DNA of 64,000 nt from Martelella lutilitoris. GTDB lineage: Bacteria > Pseudomonadota > Alphaproteobacteria > Rhizobiales > Rhizobiaceae. Under the pieces are notes generated by a model, which saw only the letters and a list, made by a program, of their open reading frames with translations, was not told the origin of the DNA and searched no databases. Position 1 is the stretch's first letter; the number at the start of each line of letters is the position of its first letter. The stretch covers positions 1,139,501-1,203,500 of the forward strand of contig NZ_CP066786.1 in assembly GCF_016598595.1 (NCBI RefSeq), read 5' to 3'. Position numbers and translations under genes: made by a program. Shown here in pieces: positions 54,185-63,111 of this stretch.

Positions 54185-55280
54185 GAAACGCGCACCCGAC
54201 CATCTGGTGATCCAGAAGGTGATGAAGCATTACGGCGGCGGTGGCGAGCCGGCGCTGAAAAGCGTGTCCCTCAATGTGCGCAAGGGCGAGTTTCTCGCTC
54301 TGCTCGGCCCATCCGGCTGCGGCAAGACCACGCTGTTGAAGATCATCGCCGGGCTTGAGAAGGCGACCGAGGGCCAGATGGCGCTGGCGGGCGAGGGGCT
54401 CGATGCCATCCCGACCTACAGGCGCGATATCGGCATCGTCTTCCAGTCCTATGCGCTGTTTCCGCACATGACGGTCGACGCCAATATCCGCTTTGGCCTC
54501 GACATGCGGGGCATCAAGGGGAAAGAGGCTGACCGGCGCGTGGAGGAAGCGCTCGACCTGGTCAAGCTCGACGGACTTGCCGCCCGCATGCCCAACGCGC
54601 TTTCCGGCGGTCAGCAGCAGCGCGTGGCGCTCGCCCGTGCGCTGGTCATCCGGCCGAAGCTTCTGCTTCTCGACGAGCCGCTTTCCAATCTCGATGCGGT
54701 GCTCAGAAAAAGCGTCCGCGTCGATATTCGCGAGCTGCACGAGCGCATCGGTCTGACGACGGTGATGGTGACCCATGACCAGGAGGAGGCGATGAGCATG
54801 GCCGACCGTGTCGCCGTGATGGCCAATGGCTATGTGCTTCAGCATGATACGCCGGAGACGATCCACGAGCACCCGGCCTCCGCTTTCGTGGCGACCTTCG
54901 TCGGCAGCCCGCCGGCGATCCTGTTGCCGGTGGAAAAGACAGGCGAGGGCTACGGCATTGGCGGCACGGCCTTCACCCCATCGAGCTCACTCGCCGCCGC
55001 TATCGCGATGCAAAACGGCAAGCCGGTGCTGCTGGGGCTCCGCTCCGACCGGCTCTCCTTCGCCGATGAACCAGGCCCGCTGACGATCACCGGCGAGGTC
55101 CATTCCAGCGAATATATCGGCGGCTCCTGGCTGGTGCATGTGGCGCTCGGCGAACACCGCATCGCCGTGCCGACGCGCGAGCGCCCGCCGCAATTCGGCG
55201 AGGTGGCCCATATCCGCATCGACGAGGCCGAGCCGCTGCTCTTCGATCCCGACACCGGCGCCAGGGTCGCGCAGTCATGA
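54177..55280 (+). CDS. ABC transporter ATP-binding protein (PotA type), operon B
   Basis: A 367-residue ATPase. Walker A GPSGCGKTT, signature LSGGQQQR, Walker B LLLDEPLSNLD and H-loop THDQEEAMSMADR are intact, followed by a TOBE-like C-terminal domain. The start ATG at 54177 overlaps the nucleoside phosphorylase stop. The stop overlaps the kinase start (ATGA). It energises the operon B permeases; paralogue at 37086. Confidence 0.93.
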   Translation: MAEKRAPDHLVIQKVMKHYGGGGEPALKSVSLNVRKGEFLALLGPSGCGKTTLLKIIAGLEKATEGQMALAGEGLDAIPTYRRDIGIVFQSYALFPHMTVDANIRFGLDMRGIKGKEADRRVEEALDLVKLDGLAARMPNALSGGQQQRVALARALVIRPKLLLLDEPLSNLDAVLRKSVRVDIRELHERIGLTTVMVTHDQEEAMSMADRVAVMANGYVLQHDTPETIHEHPASAFVATFVGSPPAILLPVEKTGEGYGIGGTAFTPSSSLAAAIAMQNGKPVLLGLRSDRLSFADEPGPLTITGEVHSSEYIGGSWLVHVALGEHRIAVPTRERPPQFGEVAHIRIDEAEPLLFDPDTGARVAQS

Positions 55281-56212
55281 GCGGCGCAGTCTATTGCCTC
55301 GGGCCGCTTGTGCTCGACCGGGTGCTGACCGTCGATGACCTGCCGGGCCACGACGAGAAGGCCTTCATCAAGAAAAAGGAAGAACGCGCCGGCGGTCCGC
55401 CGCTCAATTGCGCCTGGGCGCTGAGCCGGCTCGGCGAGGATGCGCGTCTGGTCTCCACGATCGGCGATGACGGCGAGGGCGCGATCCTGATGCAGTGGCT
55501 CGCCGAGCGCGACATGAGCACCGAAGCCGTCGATGTGAAGGCTGACAGCGTCACGGCCTCCGCCACCATCATCGTCGATCGCACCGGCGAGAAGGCGATC
55601 CTGATCGATCCCGTTCCCGTCGAGACGCTGGCGGTGATCGGCGACCGTGTTTCGCTGCAGGCGGACGATACGGTGATTTCGAATTTCTTCCATCCGGAAG
55701 CCGTGGCGCGCATGTTCGATCGTGCAGCGAAAGCCGGCATCGACCGGATGATTGATCTCGAGCTTCCGGAGATCGAACGCTGGGGCTGGCAGGCGATGGA
55801 AAACATCCTGCCCTTCGCCTCGGTCGTCGTCACCAACCGTCAGGTGCTTGAGGCATGGATGGCGCGCAGCGGAAATGACCGGCCGATTGCCGAAGCCGCC
55901 GAAGCGCTTGCCCGTTTCCTCTCCGGCAATGGCAGCCGCAGGGCCGTCGTCACGCTCGGCTCCGAGGGCCTGGTCGCAATCGACCGAGATACGGTTTTCC
56001 GCCTGGATGCCTTCAAGGTCACGCCGCGCAATACCACGGGGGCCGGCGATGTATTTCTCGCAGGCCTTGCCACGGCGACACGGCGCGGACGCCGGTTTGA
56101 AAAGGCGCTCGCCTTCGGCACGGCCGCTGCCGCGCATTTCCTGGAAACGGGACGGTGCGACGCCGCAGCCGCGGAAGCGCTGATGAAAGACAAGATGAAG
56201 GAAAGACTGTAG
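55277..56212 (+). CDS. PfkB-family carbohydrate kinase
   Basis: A 311-residue ribokinase-like enzyme. N-terminal GGPPLNCAWALSRLGEDARLVSTIGDDGEG and C-terminal NTTGAGDVFLAGLA with catalytic Asp258 are complete. In this operon a nucleoside phosphorylase would make ribose 1-phosphate, so a ribose- or ribose-1-phosphate kinase is a plausible role; inosine/guanosine kinase-type activity is another. The start overlaps the ATPase stop. The ADP-ribosylglycohydrolase-family gene follows after three bases. Confidence 0.9.
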   Translation: MSGAVYCLGPLVLDRVLTVDDLPGHDEKAFIKKKEERAGGPPLNCAWALSRLGEDARLVSTIGDDGEGAILMQWLAERDMSTEAVDVKADSVTASATIIVDRTGEKAILIDPVPVETLAVIGDRVSLQADDTVISNFFHPEAVARMFDRAAKAGIDRMIDLELPEIERWGWQAMENILPFASVVVTNRQVLEAWMARSGNDRPIAEAAEALARFLSGNGSRRAVVTLGSEGLVAIDRDTVFRLDAFKVTPRNTTGAGDVFLAGLATATRRGRRFEKALAFGTAAAAHFLETGRCDAAAAEALMKDKMKERL

Positions 56213-56215
56213 ACA

Positions 56216-57268
56216 ATGGCCACCAGATCGAAAGCCATCGAGGCCGTGCTCTCGGCCGCCTGCGTCGCCGATGCGCTGGGCGCTGCCACAGAATGCATGC
56301 ACCCGGACGAGATTGTCCGTATTTTTGGCGGACCGGTGACGACGTTTCGCACACCGCCGGAGAAATCCCCCTTCGCCAAAGGGCTGGCGCCGGGCCGGTT
56401 GACGGATGACGCCACGCAGATGCTGGCCATGGCAAAGCGCATCATCGGGCTTGAGCGGGCACCGGTCTCCGCCGACGCGATTGCCGGTTTCATCGACTGG
56501 TCGCATGACGAGGAAATGTTCCAGCGCTTTGCCGGGCCGACGACCCGCATTGCAGTCGAAGCCATGCGCGCCGGCGCGCCTGCCGAAGCCGTCGCCACGC
56601 CCGAGACCTATTCCTGCATGTTCGGCACCTCCAATGGCGGGGCCATGCGCGCGCCGACGGCGGGGTGTGCGGCCGCCGGCAATCTTTCCGAGGCCGTGCG
56701 CATTGCCTGCCTGATGTCGGCGCCCACCCACAACACCCAGATTGCCTATGCCGGCGCCTCCGCTGTTGCCGGCGCCATCGCCGTCGGGCTTTCGCCCGAG
56801 CGGTCGATGACGATTGTCGAGGCGGCGCTTGAAGGCGCGCGGCTTGGCGAGGTGGAAGCGCATTTGAGCGGCCGCATTGTCGGCGGCGCAGGCGTTGCCC
56901 GCCGCATCGAGATCGCGGTCGAGATCGGTATCCGCTACAAGGCGGATATCGAGGCCGCGCGCGCCGAACTGATCGAGGTGATCGGCAATGGCGTTGCCAT
57001 GTCGGAAGCCGTGCCGCATGCTTTCGGCCTTGTCGCCGCTGCCGACGGCGACCCGTGGACGGCGATCCTTGCTGCCGTCAATGGCGGCAATGACAGCGAC
57101 ACGATCGCGATGATCGCCGGTTCGGTTGCCGCCGCCTGGAATGGCGCGGCCGGCATTCCGGCTCAACTGATCGAGGAGGTTTCGCGGGTGAATGTGCTTG
57201 ATCTTGCGGGCGTTGCCGAGGGGCTTGCCACGTTCAACGAACAGGTTATTGCGGGAGAGCGGGCATGA
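56216..57268 (+). CDS. ADP-ribosylglycohydrolase-family protein
   Basis: A 350-residue all-helical DraG-like hydrolase that removes ADP-ribose or cleaves N-ribosyl bonds with two magnesium ions. Metal-binding motifs are TDD at 63-65 (in RLTDDATQML) and GGNDSDT at 290-296. Both are kept, so it should be active. In this operon with a transporter, a nucleoside phosphorylase and a PfkB kinase it may act on ribosylated small molecules rather than proteins. It overlaps the next creatininase-family gene by four bases. Confidence 0.88.
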   Translation: MATRSKAIEAVLSAACVADALGAATECMHPDEIVRIFGGPVTTFRTPPEKSPFAKGLAPGRLTDDATQMLAMAKRIIGLERAPVSADAIAGFIDWSHDEEMFQRFAGPTTRIAVEAMRAGAPAEAVATPETYSCMFGTSNGGAMRAPTAGCAAAGNLSEAVRIACLMSAPTHNTQIAYAGASAVAGAIAVGLSPERSMTIVEAALEGARLGEVEAHLSGRIVGGAGVARRIEIAVEIGIRYKADIEAARAELIEVIGNGVAMSEAVPHAFGLVAAADGDPWTAILAAVNGGNDSDTIAMIAGSVAAAWNGAAGIPAQLIEEVSRVNVLDLAGVAEGLATFNEQVIAGERA

Positions 57269-58086
57269 AGCGTTATTGGCTGGAAATGACATCGCCGGAC
57301 CATGCGGCGCTGCCGGAAAACACGGTGGCGGTTCTGCCCGTCGGCGCGACCGAGCAGCATGGACCGCACCTGCCGGTCGGCACGGATTGTCTGATCAATA
57401 GCGGCATTGTCTCGGCCGCGCTCGACAAGCTTGGAGACGATGTTCCTGCCGTCATCTTGCCGTTACAGCCGGTCGGCGCCTCGCAGGAACATCTCGATTA
57501 TGCCGGATCGCTCGCCCATCCCGCGCCCGATCTGATGCAGTCCTGGACGCGGGTGCTTGATTGCGCGGTGCGCTCCACCGGGCTGAAACGCATCCTGATC
57601 TTTAACAGCCATGGCGGCCAGGCGGGGCTGCTTACCACTGTGGCGCTCGACCAGCGCGTGCGTCACAATATCCTCGGCGCCTATGCCACCTGGTTCGATG
57701 CCGGCTATCCGGACGGGCTTTTCACCGATGACGAGATCCGCACCGGCTTTCACGGCGGCGATATCGAGACATCGCTTATGCTGGCGCTGCATCCGGACCT
57801 GGTGGTGATGGAAAATCTCGGCGATTTTCGGTCTTCCGTCGATGAAATCGAAGCGGGTACGCAGCAGCTCTCCGCCAATCCCGGCGGCGGCCGCGTCGGC
57901 GGCATCGGCTGGAAGGCGCAGGACCTCAATGTTGACGGCGTGACCGGCGATGCAAGCCGCGCAACCGCAGACAAGGGCAGGGCGCTGCTGGAACACACGG
58001 CGGCAAGCCTCGCGAGACTGATCACCGATCTGGCGAACACCCCGATGCCGTCGGACAATTGGCCGCCGGAGAAGTACCGGGCTTGA
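57265..58086 (+). CDS. Creatininase-family amidohydrolase (operon B)
   Basis: A 273-residue member of the creatininase family. Metal-binding residues lie in VGATEQHGPHLPVGTDCLI, FNSHGGQAG and HGGDIETS. It is coupled to the preceding gene (ATGA) and closes operon B; REP-like repeats follow. It is paralogous to the 34666 enzyme, which lies in the sister operon, suggesting both operons process related amide-bearing substrates. Confidence 0.9.
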   Translation: MKRYWLEMTSPDHAALPENTVAVLPVGATEQHGPHLPVGTDCLINSGIVSAALDKLGDDVPAVILPLQPVGASQEHLDYAGSLAHPAPDLMQSWTRVLDCAVRSTGLKRILIFNSHGGQAGLLTTVALDQRVRHNILGAYATWFDAGYPDGLFTDDEIRTGFHGGDIETSLMLALHPDLVVMENLGDFRSSVDEIEAGTQQLSANPGGGRVGGIGWKAQDLNVDGVTGDASRATADKGRALLEHTAASLARLITDLANTPMPSDNWPPEKYRA

Positions 58087-58159
58087 AGCGAGGGCCTACC
58101 ATTGGAAGTGTTGCCGCGGTCTCTGCTGTTCGTCGATCTCCCCCCTCTCCACGCGCGTC

Positions 58160-58297
58160 ACCCTCGGGCTTGATCCGAGGGTCCAATCATCTTGGTCGCG
58201 AGAGGCGTCTGCAGATGCCCTTGTCGGCCTCCGCAGGCCATAAGGCCCATGCTGTCATGCGGAAAGCGGCCTGGATCCTCGGGTCAAGCCCGAGGAT
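58160..58297. repeat. Pair of inverted REP-like palindromes
   Basis: ACCCTCGG-GCTTGAT-CCGAGGGT (58160-58182) and ATCCTCGGG-TCAAG-CCCGAGGAT (58275-58297) face each other in the 270-base gap before putA's end. Same family as at 24882-25026. No gene is seen between 58087 and 58356. Confidence 0.8.
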
Positions 58298-58356
58298 GAC
58301 GCGGAGGGTGAGGAGGGGTTGACTGGATTAGCGCCTTCCCCATGCCCTTTAAACCC

Positions 58357-61300
58357 TCACCCCGCCAGGAGGCTGGCATTGCCGCCCGATGCCGTGGTGT
58401 CGACGCAGAGATGGCGCTCATGCACAACGTGGGCCTTGTCCGGCATCGCGGTGATCAGCGGCAGGACGGGGCCTGAACGTTTGGCGAGCGCCGCGGCAAA
58501 GGCCCGTGCCACGTCTTCATACCCCCACCACAGGCCGCCGGAAAAGCCCTCAAGCGTGGTCAGCGTTTCCGGTTCGACATGGCCATCGACAGCAACGGCG
58601 CGGCCGCCCAGCGCCTCGACGGCAGCCTTCTGGGCTGCAGCGATCTCCTTGCCGGGACCGAGGCAGAGAAGCGGGGGACGGGTGTAGAAGGCGAGGCGGT
58701 TGAGTTCGCCGGTGACGCCGGGCATCAGTTCCTCGTCCAGTTTGACTTCGGCAAGCGCCGACAGCATGGCCGCGACCGATTTCATGTCGGCATTCGCCGC
58801 CCAGTCCTCGCCGCCCGACTGACCGGAAGCCGGCGCGAGGAATCGCGGCAGGTAGTGCGGGCCGCCTGCTTTCGGCCCCGTGCCCGAGAGCCCTTCGCCG
58901 CCAAACGGCTGCGAGCCGACGACCGCGCCGATCTGGTTGCGGTTCACATAGATATTGCCGACATGGATGCTTTCCGACACGTCCTGCACCCGGTCGTCGA
59001 TGCGGGTGTGGAGGCCGAAGGTCAGGCCGTAACCTCGGGCGTTGACCTTCTCGACAACCTTCTCCAGATCGCGCGCCTTGTAGGTGGCGACATGCAGCAC
59101 CGGGCCGAAGATCTCGCGCTCCAGATCATCGATGCCGCTGACCCTGAGCATGGTCGGCGGGATGAAGGTGCCGGTTTCGGGCGCCTTCAGCTGATGGATG
59201 ATACTGCCGGATTTTTCCTTGAGGTAGGCTGCGATGCCATCGCGCGCCTCGGCGTCGATCACCGGGCCGACATCGGTGGAGAAAGCCCAGGGGTCGCCGA
59301 CGGCAAGCTCGTCCATCGCGCCCTTGATCATCGCGATCAGATGGTCGGCCGTGTCTTCCTGAATGTAGAGGCAGCGCAGGGCCGAGCAACGCTGGCCGGC
59401 CGACTGGAAGGCGGAGGCGACGATGTCGCGCACGGCCTGTTCGGGAAGGGCCGTACTGTCGACGATCATGGCGTTGAGCCCGCCGGTTTCGGCGATCAGG
59501 GGCGTGCCGGGCTTCAGGTTCTCCGCAATCGATTTCTCGATCAGCTTGGCCGTATCGATCGAGCCGGTGAAGACGGCGCCGGCAACGCGGCTGTCGGCTG
59601 TCAGCGCCGCGCCAACGGTGGGGCCGTCGCCGGTCAGAAGCTGGAGCGCCGATTTCGGCACGCCCGCCTCATGCAGGAGCTCGACGGCCTTGTGGGCGAT
59701 CATCTGCGTCTGTTCCGCCGGTTTGCAGAGCACGCCATTGCCGGCCATCAGGGCGGCGGAAATCTGGCCGGTGAAGATTGCCAAAGGAAAATTCCACGGG
59801 CTGATGGCGGCAATGATGCCGCGCGGCGCCCGCACCGTGTTCTCGCCCTCGCGGGCATAGTAGCGCAGGAAGTCGACCGCCTCGCGCACCTCGCCGATGG
59901 CATCGGCAATGGTCTTGCCGGCTTCGCGCGCCAGAAGCGCGAACAGCACGCCGTAATTTGCCTCATAGAGATCGGCGGCCTTGCGCAGCACGGCGGCGCG
60001 CTCGGATGCCGGCGCATCCCAGACGGCGGCGTCATCGAAGGCGCGCGAAACGGTCGCCTCGTCGGCCTCCAGCACCGTGCCGATTGTCTCGCCCGTTGCC
60101 GGGTTGGCAACGGTTCTGGATGTGCCGGTCGGTTCGGAAACCGTTAGCGGCTTGCCGTCGGGAAGCGGGACGTCGCGCGCCTGTTCGATTGCGGCCAGCA
60201 CATCGTCTGCCGTCGTGTCCCAACCTTTCGCCGCCGCCCGGCCCTCGCCGAAGATATCGGCCGGCTTCTTCAGCGCCGCCGGCGGCTTAGCGGTCTCGAC
60301 GGCCTCGAACGGATCGCTGGCAACGGTCTCGGGTGAAATATTGGTGTCGACGATCTGGTGCACGAAAGAGGAATTCGCGCCGTTTTCCAGGAGGCGGCGC
60401 ACCAGATAGGCGAGCAGATCGCGATGGGCGCCGACCGGGGCGTAGATACGGCAGTGACCGCCGGTTTCCTTCTTCACGATGTCATGCAGCCGCTCGCCCA
60501 TGCCGTGAAGCCGCTGCAGCTCGAAGGGCCGGCCATCGGCGAGCTCCAGCACGGCGGCGATCGTGTGGGCATTGTGCGAGGCAAACTGCGGGAAGATGCG
60601 GTCGCCAAGCGAAAAAAGCTTCCTGACCAGGCAGAGATAGGCAAGATCGGTGGCCGCCTTGGTGGCGTAGAGCGGAAAATCCGGCATGCCGTTGACCTGG
60701 GCGAGCTTCATCTCCGTATCCCAGTAGGCGCCCTTGACCAGCCGCACATTGATCTTGCGGTCATAGCGCGTCGCCATGTCATAGAGCGCATCAAGGGCGG
60801 CATCGGCGCGCTTGCCATAAGCCTGGACGACGACGCCGAAGCCCTCCCACCCGTCCATCGCGGCATCTGCCATCACCGCTTCGATCACCTTGAAGGAGAG
60901 CGCGAGGCGGGCCTGTTCCTCCGCGTCGATATGCAGCGCGATGCCGGCGTGTTTGGCCTGAAAGGCAAGGCGCTTGACGACCGGCACCAGCTCTTCCATC
61001 ACGCGCTCTTCCTTGGCGACCTCATAGCGCGGGTGGAGGGCGGAGAGCTTGATCGAGATGCCGGGATTGTCGACGATCCTGCGGTGAACGGCCGCCTTGC
61101 CGATCGCCGTGATGGCGTCGGCGTAGTGCCGGTCATAGCGCGCGGCGTCATCGGCCGTCATCGCCGCCTCGCCGAGCATGTCGAAGGAATAGGTGAAGCC
61201 CTGCTGCATCCGGCTGTCACCGCGCTTCAGCGCCTCTTCGATGGTTTCGCCCAGAACGAACTGCCGGCCCATCTCCTTCATCGCGCGCAGGACGGCGGTG

Positions 61301-61788
61301 CGGATCACGGGCTCGCCCATGCGCCGCACAAGGCCGTGCAACGTGTTGGCAATGCCGGGGTCGTTGCGGTCATCAAGCACCTTGCCGGTCAGCATCAGCG
61401 CCCAGGTGGACGCGTTGACGAGCGATGAGGCCGCCGTGCCGAGATGATTGTTCCACTCCGACGGCGCGATCTTGTCCTCGATCAGGGCGTCGATCGTAAA
61501 CTTGTCGGGCACGCGCAGCATGGCTTCCGCCAGGCACATCAGCGCCACGCCTTCCCGCGTCGAAAGCCCGTATTCGGCCAGGAAATGCTCCATCAGCGTC
61601 GGCTTGCTCTCCGAGCGGATGCGCCGGACGAGATCGGCCGCGCGTGTGCTGATCGCCCGGCGTTCTTCCGGCGTGATGTCCGCCCTTTGGGCGAGGGCTG
61701 CCAGAAGCGGGGCGTCGGCGGCGAATTTCTGCTCGAAACCGAGCGCTGGGAAGGGGGTGTCGGCCAAGGTCTGCTCCTCGTTTTTCAT
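58357..61788 (-). CDS. putA: Bifunctional proline dehydrogenase / L-glutamate gamma-semialdehyde dehydrogenase
   Basis: A 1143-residue enzyme that oxidises proline to glutamate via P5C. The FAD-dependent proline dehydrogenase half carries RLVKGAYWDTEMK near residue 349 and FASHNAHT; the aldehyde dehydrogenase half has PWNFPLAIFTGQISAALMAGN, AETGGLNAMI and the catalytic Cys near residue 799 in AGQRCSALRC. The N-terminal ribbon-helix-helix repressor domain of enteric PutA is absent, so regulation falls to the divergent putR. The start is unsettled: ATG at 61788 lacks a Shine-Dalgarno signal, while TTG seven codons later has GAGGAG six bases upstream. Confidence 0.95.
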   Translation of the reverse strand: MKNEEQTLADTPFPALGFEQKFAADAPLLAALAQRADITPEERRAISTRAADLVRRIRSESKPTLMEHFLAEYGLSTREGVALMCLAEAMLRVPDKFTIDALIEDKIAPSEWNNHLGTAASSLVNASTWALMLTGKVLDDRNDPGIANTLHGLVRRMGEPVIRTAVLRAMKEMGRQFVLGETIEEALKRGDSRMQQGFTYSFDMLGEAAMTADDAARYDRHYADAITAIGKAAVHRRIVDNPGISIKLSALHPRYEVAKEERVMEELVPVVKRLAFQAKHAGIALHIDAEEQARLALSFKVIEAVMADAAMDGWEGFGVVVQAYGKRADAALDALYDMATRYDRKINVRLVKGAYWDTEMKLAQVNGMPDFPLYATKAATDLAYLCLVRKLFSLGDRIFPQFASHNAHTIAAVLELADGRPFELQRLHGMGERLHDIVKKETGGHCRIYAPVGAHRDLLAYLVRRLLENGANSSFVHQIVDTNISPETVASDPFEAVETAKPPAALKKPADIFGEGRAAAKGWDTTADDVLAAIEQARDVPLPDGKPLTVSEPTGTSRTVANPATGETIGTVLEADEATVSRAFDDAAVWDAPASERAAVLRKAADLYEANYGVLFALLAREAGKTIADAIGEVREAVDFLRYYAREGENTVRAPRGIIAAISPWNFPLAIFTGQISAALMAGNGVLCKPAEQTQMIAHKAVELLHEAGVPKSALQLLTGDGPTVGAALTADSRVAGAVFTGSIDTAKLIEKSIAENLKPGTPLIAETGGLNAMIVDSTALPEQAVRDIVASAFQSAGQRCSALRCLYIQEDTADHLIAMIKGAMDELAVGDPWAFSTDVGPVIDAEARDGIAAYLKEKSGSIIHQLKAPETGTFIPPTMLRVSGIDDLEREIFGPVLHVATYKARDLEKVVEKVNARGYGLTFGLHTRIDDRVQDVSESIHVGNIYVNRNQIGAVVGSQPFGGEGLSGTGPKAGGPHYLPRFLAPASGQSGGEDWAANADMKSVAAMLSALAEVKLDEELMPGVTGELNRLAFYTRPPLLCLGPGKEIAAAQKAAVEALGGRAVAVDGHVEPETLTTLEGFSGGLWWGYEDVARAFAAALAKRSGPVLPLITAMPDKAHVVHERHLCVDTTASGGNASLLAG

Positions 61789-61879
61789 CAGACTAACGTC
61801 AATTGCGTGGACGATGCGACCTGTTTTCGATATTTATTTAGTCATTCGGAACAAAAAACAATGAAAACCAGGTCAGGCG

Positions 61880-62338
61880 ATGGAAATCGATCCCATCAAC
61901 CGTAAAATCCTCGAGGAACTGGTCGTCGACGCGCGTATCTCCATGATGGATCTGGCGCGCAGGGTCGGCCTGTCGAAGACCCCCGTCGCGCTCAGGGTCC
62001 GGCAGATGGAGGATATGGGGCTGATCAAGGGCTACCGCGCCATGCTGTCGCCGATCAAGCTCGGGCTTACCCATGTCACCTATGTCACCGTGAAGGTCAG
62101 CGACACCCGGCAAAAGGCGCTGCAGCAGTTCAACGCGGCGGTCCGGCAGATCCCCGAGGTGGAGGAATGCTATCTGATCGCGGGGGGCTTCGATTACCAG
62201 ATCAAGGTTCGCTCGCGCGACATGGCGCATTTCCGGCGTATCATGGCGGAGAAGATTTCCGAGTTGCCCTTCGTCAGCTGGACGACGAGCTATGTGGCGA
62301 TGGAGGCGGTTGTCGACCAGAGCTGGGTGGCGGTCTGA
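61880..62338 (+). CDS. putR: Lrp/AsnC-family regulator of proline catabolism
   Basis: A 152-residue regulator with an N-terminal helix-turn-helix (RKILEELVVDARISMMDLARRVGLSKTPVALRVRQME) and a C-terminal RAM/ligand-binding domain (VTYVTVKVSD, VEECYLIAGGFDYQIKVRSRD). It is divergent from putA across 91 bases, the standard place for PutR in alphaproteobacteria, where it activates putA when proline is present. AGGTCAGG precedes the ATG. No specific operator motif was identified with confidence. Confidence 0.92.
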   Translation: MEIDPINRKILEELVVDARISMMDLARRVGLSKTPVALRVRQMEDMGLIKGYRAMLSPIKLGLTHVTYVTVKVSDTRQKALQQFNAAVRQIPEVEECYLIAGGFDYQIKVRSRDMAHFRRIMAEKISELPFVSWTTSYVAMEAVVDQSWVAV

Positions 62339-62356
62339 TGCCGCGCACGCCGGGCG

Positions 62357-62962
62357 TCACAGCGATGTCAGGACGCTCGTGACCGCCCAGATCACGAGGC
62401 CCACCGGGGCGAGCGCCAGCAGCGCGAAAAGTCCGTCGCGGGTCAGCATTGAAAAGGCGATCAGCGTCACCGCCACGCCGATCAGCGAAGATGAGAACGG
62501 CACGAACTCCATCAGCGGCATCACTGCGCCGAACAGCGTGCAGGCAAGCGGCAGCAGCAGCAGCAGCGGCGGCTTGAACAGAAAGGTCAACCGCTTGCGG
62601 CTGACGCGGTCGACGAAGCGGGTGAACGGCAGGATTTTCTCGAGTCCGGCATGGAGCCTCGGGGTCTTGACGGTGCGGCGGCGGATCCATCCGGGAAGCC
62701 AGATCTGCTTGTGGCCGACAAGTCTTTGCGCGGCGATCATCATGATGATGAGGCCGCAGACGGTGGAAAGCCCCGGCACGCCGCTCAATGGTGTGATCAG
62801 GATCAGCGCCGGCAGGATGAGGAGCGGAATGAAGGAGGCATGGCCGAAGGAACGCATCAGCTGTTCGACGGAGACGGTGCCGCCTCCGGTCTCTTCGACG
62901 GTGCGCTCGACGATTTCCGTCAGGGAATGGAATTCATGATCGGCCGTATCGGCTTGTTCCAA
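62357..62962 (-). CDS. exoD: ExoD-family inner-membrane protein
   Basis: A 201-residue membrane protein of the ExoD family, named for a Rhizobium exopolysaccharide and alkaline-tolerance locus. Features are GHASFIPLLILPALILITPLSGVPG and the ending AVTSVL with several helices; the middle LPGWIRRRTV is a cytoplasmic loop. A TTG start at 62962 has AGGAG upstream. The gene is convergent with putR and stands alone. The precise function is not known. Confidence 0.88.
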   Translation of the reverse strand: MEQADTADHEFHSLTEIVERTVEETGGGTVSVEQLMRSFGHASFIPLLILPALILITPLSGVPGLSTVCGLIIMMIAAQRLVGHKQIWLPGWIRRRTVKTPRLHAGLEKILPFTRFVDRVSRKRLTFLFKPPLLLLLPLACTLFGAVMPLMEFVPFSSSLIGVAVTLIAFSMLTRDGLFALLALAPVGLVIWAVTSVLTSL

Positions 62963-63111
62963 GAAAGACTCCTGCCGTAATCAAAGATGGATTTCGGTTC
63001 AAACGCCGGGGGAGGTCATCCGGTTCCCGCTCGGAGCGTCCGCGTGGACGCCATTGATTTATCATGCCGGCTGTGCCCTGTTGATGAAAACAACCATGTT
63101 GAGAGGATCCT

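Noticed and set aside
54950..57292. 780-codon antisense frame over the operon B kinase and ARH genes
   Set aside because: Antisense to three genes with full catalytic motifs; composition is that of a shadow.
28455..58086. Genomic island with integration signs
   Set aside because: I looked for integrases, transposases, tRNA ends and flanking direct repeats and saw none; operon packing and base composition look like the rest of the window.
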